In this document: positions 60,577 through 64,000 of the stretch, in pieces
Position numbering within the stretch: the first letter of the stretch is position 1
Layout of the letters: each line of letters begins with the position of its first letter
Origin: Chlorophyllum brunneum
Taxonomy: Eukaryota; Basidiomycota; Agaricomycetes; Agaricales; Agaricaceae
Reading direction: 5' to 3'
Assembly: GCA_963576785.1 (NCBI GenBank)
Contig: OY756144.1
Span: forward strand, 1,426,001 to 1,490,000
Length of the DNA stretch: 64,000 nt
Made by a program: the position numbers and the translations under genes
The notes under the pieces: model-generated
What the model was told of the DNA's origin: nothing
The model's input: only the letters and a program-made list of their open reading frames with translations
The model's database searches: none

Positions 60577-61313
60577 TCACTTGGTCCTCATAATGCGAAG
60601 TTTGTGGGGCTTGTAAACGAAGTTCTCTGCATAATTCTTGGGCGGAATCCTTTTGATAGCCTCAGTTTGGCTAAACCGGGCGATTAGCGTGAGGCGGGAC
60701 AAATTGGGTGGCTAAGAACTCACACATAGTAGTCCCATCCTGACAGGAGTAAGTAAGTCCAATACCGCGATGAATCATGGAAAAGAGAACGCACCTTGCT
60801 TCTCCGCAAAATGCATGGCGTCCTCCTTGGAACGGAAAGAAATGCGCGTCCCTTGCATGTAATCGGCGCTGAAGCAAACATCTGGGATTGTGCCCGAAAC
60901 CGACAACTTTTGCAGACTTACGAGCTGGCATATCCCATCAGAGGGTTCTCCCAACGATTTCCACCTGGCAGAATGTCAAAGTCGATACGCCAACGATCTG
61001 TCTTGGCCGAGCCGCTTTGCATTGTGTTCTTCGTAGGTTGATAGATGCGCACAGAACGGTGTTTTAACTGACCTGTCCATTAGGTTACCTCTGGCCGATG
61101 GCCATTTCATACATAGTACTACGCACTTGGAGCACCACTAATCACATCCGCAACCAGGACTTCACGAGCTGGTTCCGGCGCGACAATCTCCGAAGACTCT
61201 TTCTTTGCAGTAGTAGATTCATTCGCCATACCACGAGTGAGCATTGAGGTACATTGTAAAGGTTTCCTCTTGCAGGCAGAAGTTACCTGTGCACAGACAC
61301 GAAGAACCGACAT
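60577..61313 (-). CDS. NDUFS4: Mitochondrial complex I subunit NDUFS4 (18-21 kDa)
   Basis: Five exons, 61127-61313, 60922-61072, 60795-60868, 60724-60739 and 60577-60670, encode 173 residues. It is an accessory subunit of NADH:ubiquinone oxidoreductase at the N-module in the mitochondrial matrix. The basic N-terminus (MSVLRVCAQVTSACKRK) fits a presequence. Family blocks are VRIYQPTKNTMQSG, WRIDFDILPGGNRWENPLMG, YMQGTRISFRSKEDAMHFAE and the C-terminal NFVYKPHKLRIMRTK. One exon is only 16 bases (60724-60739). An in-frame ATG at 61343 would add ten residues. Length and order match fungal homologues. It lies 240 bases downstream of the CSC1-like start, on the same strand. Confidence 0.94.
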
Positions 61314-61427
61314 GGGCAGGGTTAGACAGTGGACTGTGAGCATGCACCAGAGCCGGAGTGGTCGTTGTTTTTATATATTTGTCCACACAACGCATCATAT
61401 GATATCTCACCTAGTGCAGAACAACAA

Positions 61428-61521
61428 CCGACCTTAGCTCAGTTGGAAGAGCGTCAGACTGTAATTGGATACCTGCTTCATGCGCATCTGAATGTCGCCT
61501 GTTCGAGCCAGGCAGGTCGGA
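61428..61521 (+). tRNA. tRNA-Tyr (anticodon GTA) with intron
   Basis: The acceptor strands CCGACCT (61428-61434) and AGGTCGG (61514-61520) pair fully, with discriminator A at 61521. The D arm GCTC...GAGC, an anticodon stem TCAGA/TCTGA with anticodon GTA at 61461-61463, and a T arm GCCTG-TTCGAGC-CAGGC are all present. About 21 extra bases after the anticodon loop position 37 form an intron, which is usual for eukaryotic tRNA-Tyr. Confidence 0.95.
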
Positions 61522-61525
61522 TTAA

Positions 61526-61531
61526 TTTTTT
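61526..61531 (+). terminator. RNA polymerase III terminator
   Basis: Six T on the plus strand, four bases after the end of tRNA-Tyr, a typical Pol III stop signal. Confidence 0.85.
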
Positions 61532-61853
61532 GCATCGCAGTCCAAATCCTTTATACATCTCAGATTACTTGGTTGCTTTCCAATGTGCTGTGCTTCCGTA
61601 GCCGTCCGTCCAACTCTCTATATGCATCACCGATTACATGCCGCAGCTACTCAATACCCTATGCCTCGAGATTTGGCCGGGGTCCCTTGGCCCAGCCAGA
61701 GGGACGGACGAGATATACCCACTATCTCACGTCGAACCATATGGAGGTGTAAAAATACAACGTGTAAAGGGTAGATGACTATGTACAAAACACTGGAACC
61801 AAAATCATACCACAAAGTCCCATTCCCATAGTCCTGACCTCAGAAACATCCAA
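61532..61853. other. Region between tRNA-Tyr and the Rictor gene
   Basis: About 320 bases downstream of the tRNA and of the Rictor stop codon. Short frames only; no gene is seen. Confidence 0.5.
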
Positions 61854-64000
61854 TCAAATATCAAATCCAACAATCTTCTCCACAGGTTTCAATTTCAGCA
61901 CCGGTTCTGGATCTTTAGGAATGCCATTGGATCCACCACCAGTGGCTGGTGAGTCAGCATCCTCAGAGCTCTCACTTTCTGACGGCCGTCTTGTCCTTCC
62001 TAGTCTCCCAAATATACTCATGCGAGTAATGGTTGCACTTGGAGGCTTATATAACGGTCCAGCTTTCAGTGAATCCGCGCTTCGTTCAAGGGCTGTTACA
62101 GTTTCAGGGTTTAACTCTAGGTTGAACAGGTCCACGATGTAGCGCCGGACAGGTAGTCGATACCGCTGTGTCGAAAGCATATGCAGTGCCCTGTAAAACA
62201 TGTCAGAAGAATTGAATGCCTTTCGGAATTCTGGCCGAGATCGGAATCTAGTTCGAAATTCAGTATATGACGCTACTCAAGCCATGAAAACAAGCTCCAT
62301 ACTTTGCCAAAGATCGCGAGGCAGCGTTCGCAATAACAGTGTTGGCCATGTTCTGCATCGCGGTCACGATCTCAATCTCATGATCGTGTACGGGGGCCAT
62401 TAAGCGAGCATCTTTCTTCTCAGGAATGAACTGCTCCCATTTCGGTATCTGTAAATGAAGTTCAGTACCGACGTAAAACATGTTCCTGTCTACTAACTGT
62501 GATGAACTTTTCAAGATCTGCGGGTAAACAAACGCCAGTTGGGGTTCCTAACGGTGATAGTGTTGATAGCCAGTCGTAGTCCTCTAAAATCTCGGCGCCT
62601 TGAGATGTAGAAGAAATTAGTCCTAGCACAAAGAAGCATGTCCTGAGAACGAGAGGTCAGGAGGGTTTGAGATCATGCTAGGATGCCACTCACCCCCGCA
62701 CTGAGGGTATGGGTGACCTCTCCGCAATCTCTAGGATGACGGGTATTATCTCCTCTTCTTCTAGGAACGGTAACCCGCCCTCGGTTGCGCCGACATTGCC
62801 CTATTTATTACCGGTCATCACAGGCCTTGAGGTGGCCACAAAGTACATACCACGGCCCACAGTATGCTCTTCAGTTTCATGATGAGCTCCATATCCTCAG
62901 ACTCCAAGCTGTGCTGACGGATGACTTGAGAGAACTCCTTGAAATGTCCCTTTTCTTGCAATATCTGACATCCGAAATCTGTCTTGGCCATCTCGCCGTA
63001 GAAATGTCGAGGCATGGCGCCAACAGATCCCCTAGCCCATGATAAGCCGTGATTACCCAAGTACAAGGCAGGCTTACAATAAATCGTCCTCATCCTCTGC
63101 TACAAGTGTCGTATTGAAGAGTTTTGAGAGGAAGATCTCGATATCTACTACATACACCAAATTCCGTTCCTAGTTCACCATTATCAGCGAAGGCAGAAAT
63201 GTACGTTTCGGGGTACTAACATGGAACCAGGTATCCATCTCCCGATCGATATGTCCGGCCTCGAAAAGATACCTAAAGCCCATTGGGGTCGACATAAACC
63301 TGCAAACACTACTCAATAATCAAGTTTGCACTAGAACGAACACGACGCACTTCATCAGAAGGGCGTCGCCAATCTCTCCCAAATGGCTCATAGCGGGTTG
63401 TAGCTCCACCACCATCTGTAAGAACTCCTTTGACTCGCAAACTTCTTCTAGAAACTGCACAGCGACCTCAGTAATTTCTGGCGCTGGATCATACAGTTGT
63501 GTTAGCAGAAGTCGCATTGTCCAGGCGTTTGCTGTGATCGAGCTGCGAATGAGGGACCCCAGGTGCTCCGTCGCGTACAAACGAATGTGCTATATATTTC
63601 ATCAGCAGGCGGATGGGTGCACGAGGCGTTTGCTCACCTTGTAGCTGGACGTAAGGGCTTTCGACAAGATGATGCGTGAATGGCCGTCACTTGGGTTGCC
63701 TTTTAAGTAATCTGAGGGTTAGGAAAACCCAAGACCCACATGCTGTAATCCAGGTTCTCGATGATGCCTTTTATTAGATCTTCCCGACTTCGCAATTCGT
63801 TGAGGTGATAAAAAGCAGTGAAAACCTTGAACTTTTCGAGCAACCTAGCACGGACTGCTGTTGAATTCCTCTCGTGCAAACAATTGACACAGGGCTTACT
63901 CGATTCCCTTCTCGTACTTGCTTAGTGTACCGAGCATCTCAAAATACCCATACGTCAGGGTTTCCGACACTCGTTTCTTGGAAAAAATAGGATCCGAGTC
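61854..64000 (-). CDS. TORC2 subunit Rictor/Avo3, C-terminal part (runs off the window)
   Basis: Eleven exons are visible: 63900-64000 (cut by the edge), 63744-63844, 63638-63699, 63351-63589, 63221-63299, 63078-63169, 62851-63031, 62694-62800, 62498-62642, 62303-62448 and 61854-62247, giving 548 C-terminal residues. Rictor is the defining scaffold subunit of TOR complex 2. Family blocks are GLSRIIL-like GHSRIILSKALTSS, LTQLYDPAPEITEVAVQFLE, FMSTPMGFRYLFEAGHID, PRHFYGEMAKTDFGCQILQE, ILWAVGNVGATEGGLPFLEE and TCFFVLGLISSTSQGAEIL. The intron at 63743 is GC-AG (GCATGT); it alone preserves LDYS-NPSDGHSRI. The Ser-rich tail ends VEKIVGFDI. Its likely substrate kinase is encoded at 38524-40722. Confidence 0.93.

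Overview
This window is nuclear DNA of a filamentous basidiomycete fungus, most likely an agaricomycete. The evidence is the very high intron density (about 170 introns of roughly 45-75 bases in 24 gene models), closely packed genes on both strands, fungus-specific genes (ROT1, NCA2, a TmpA-like flavoprotein, the MSP-domain protein) and wood- or litter-decay enzymes (GH131 with a CBM1 module, two CE16 acetylesterases). Most models below were rebuilt by hand from splice sites. They join in frame across every exon, which is a strong internal check, but no search or transcript data were available.

Layout. 1-568: 3' end of an acidic, Ala/Pro/Glu-rich protein (+). 677-5352: three head-to-tail copies (-) of a divergent DXO/RAI1-like nuclease-fold family, the third frameshifted. 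5353-9228: gene-poor, with one small candidate gene. 9229-12166: proteasome subunit beta-6 (PRE7) and the ER chaperone ROT1 (+). 12167-15975: gene-poor, with a 21-G run and a degenerate repeat. 15976-17285: F-box protein (-). 18123-19566: fourth DXO/RAI1-like copy (-), divergent from HIS1 (+), which is followed by NCA2 (+). 23886-29414: MSH5 and PHB2 (-). 29723-33174: PQ-loop transporter and a second F-box protein (+). 33446-40722: G-patch protein, TmpA-like flavoprotein and Ypk/Gad8-type AGC kinase (all -). 41684-48503: full-length ABCB exporter and VAP-like MSP-domain protein (+). 48834-51928: tandem CE16 acetylesterases (-). 52702-53543: membrane-anchored Cu/Zn superoxide dismutase (+). 53629-54968: GH131-CBM1 (-). 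55281-60334: CSC1/OSCA-like channel (-). 60577-61313: complex I subunit NDUFS4 (-). 61428-61521: tRNA-Tyr(GTA) with an intron (+). 61854-64000: C-terminal part of the TORC2 subunit Rictor/Avo3 (-), running off the right edge.

Functional threads. Most genes are housekeeping: mitochondrial biogenesis (NCA2, PHB2, NDUFS4), histidine synthesis, meiosis (MSH5), proteasome. A short extracellular-degradation block (two CE16, one GH131) sits around the superoxide dismutase. The TORC2 subunit and a TORC2-type substrate kinase both occur in the window. The most unusual content is the expanded DXO/RAI1-like family. By eye, all four copies have lost the catalytic lysine of the EhK motif, one has also lost the glutamate of the G-Phi-x-Phi-E motif, and one carries two compensating frameshifts. 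Also notable are six GC-AG introns and several extremely small exons (5, 8 and 11 bases, plus a 4-base start exon).
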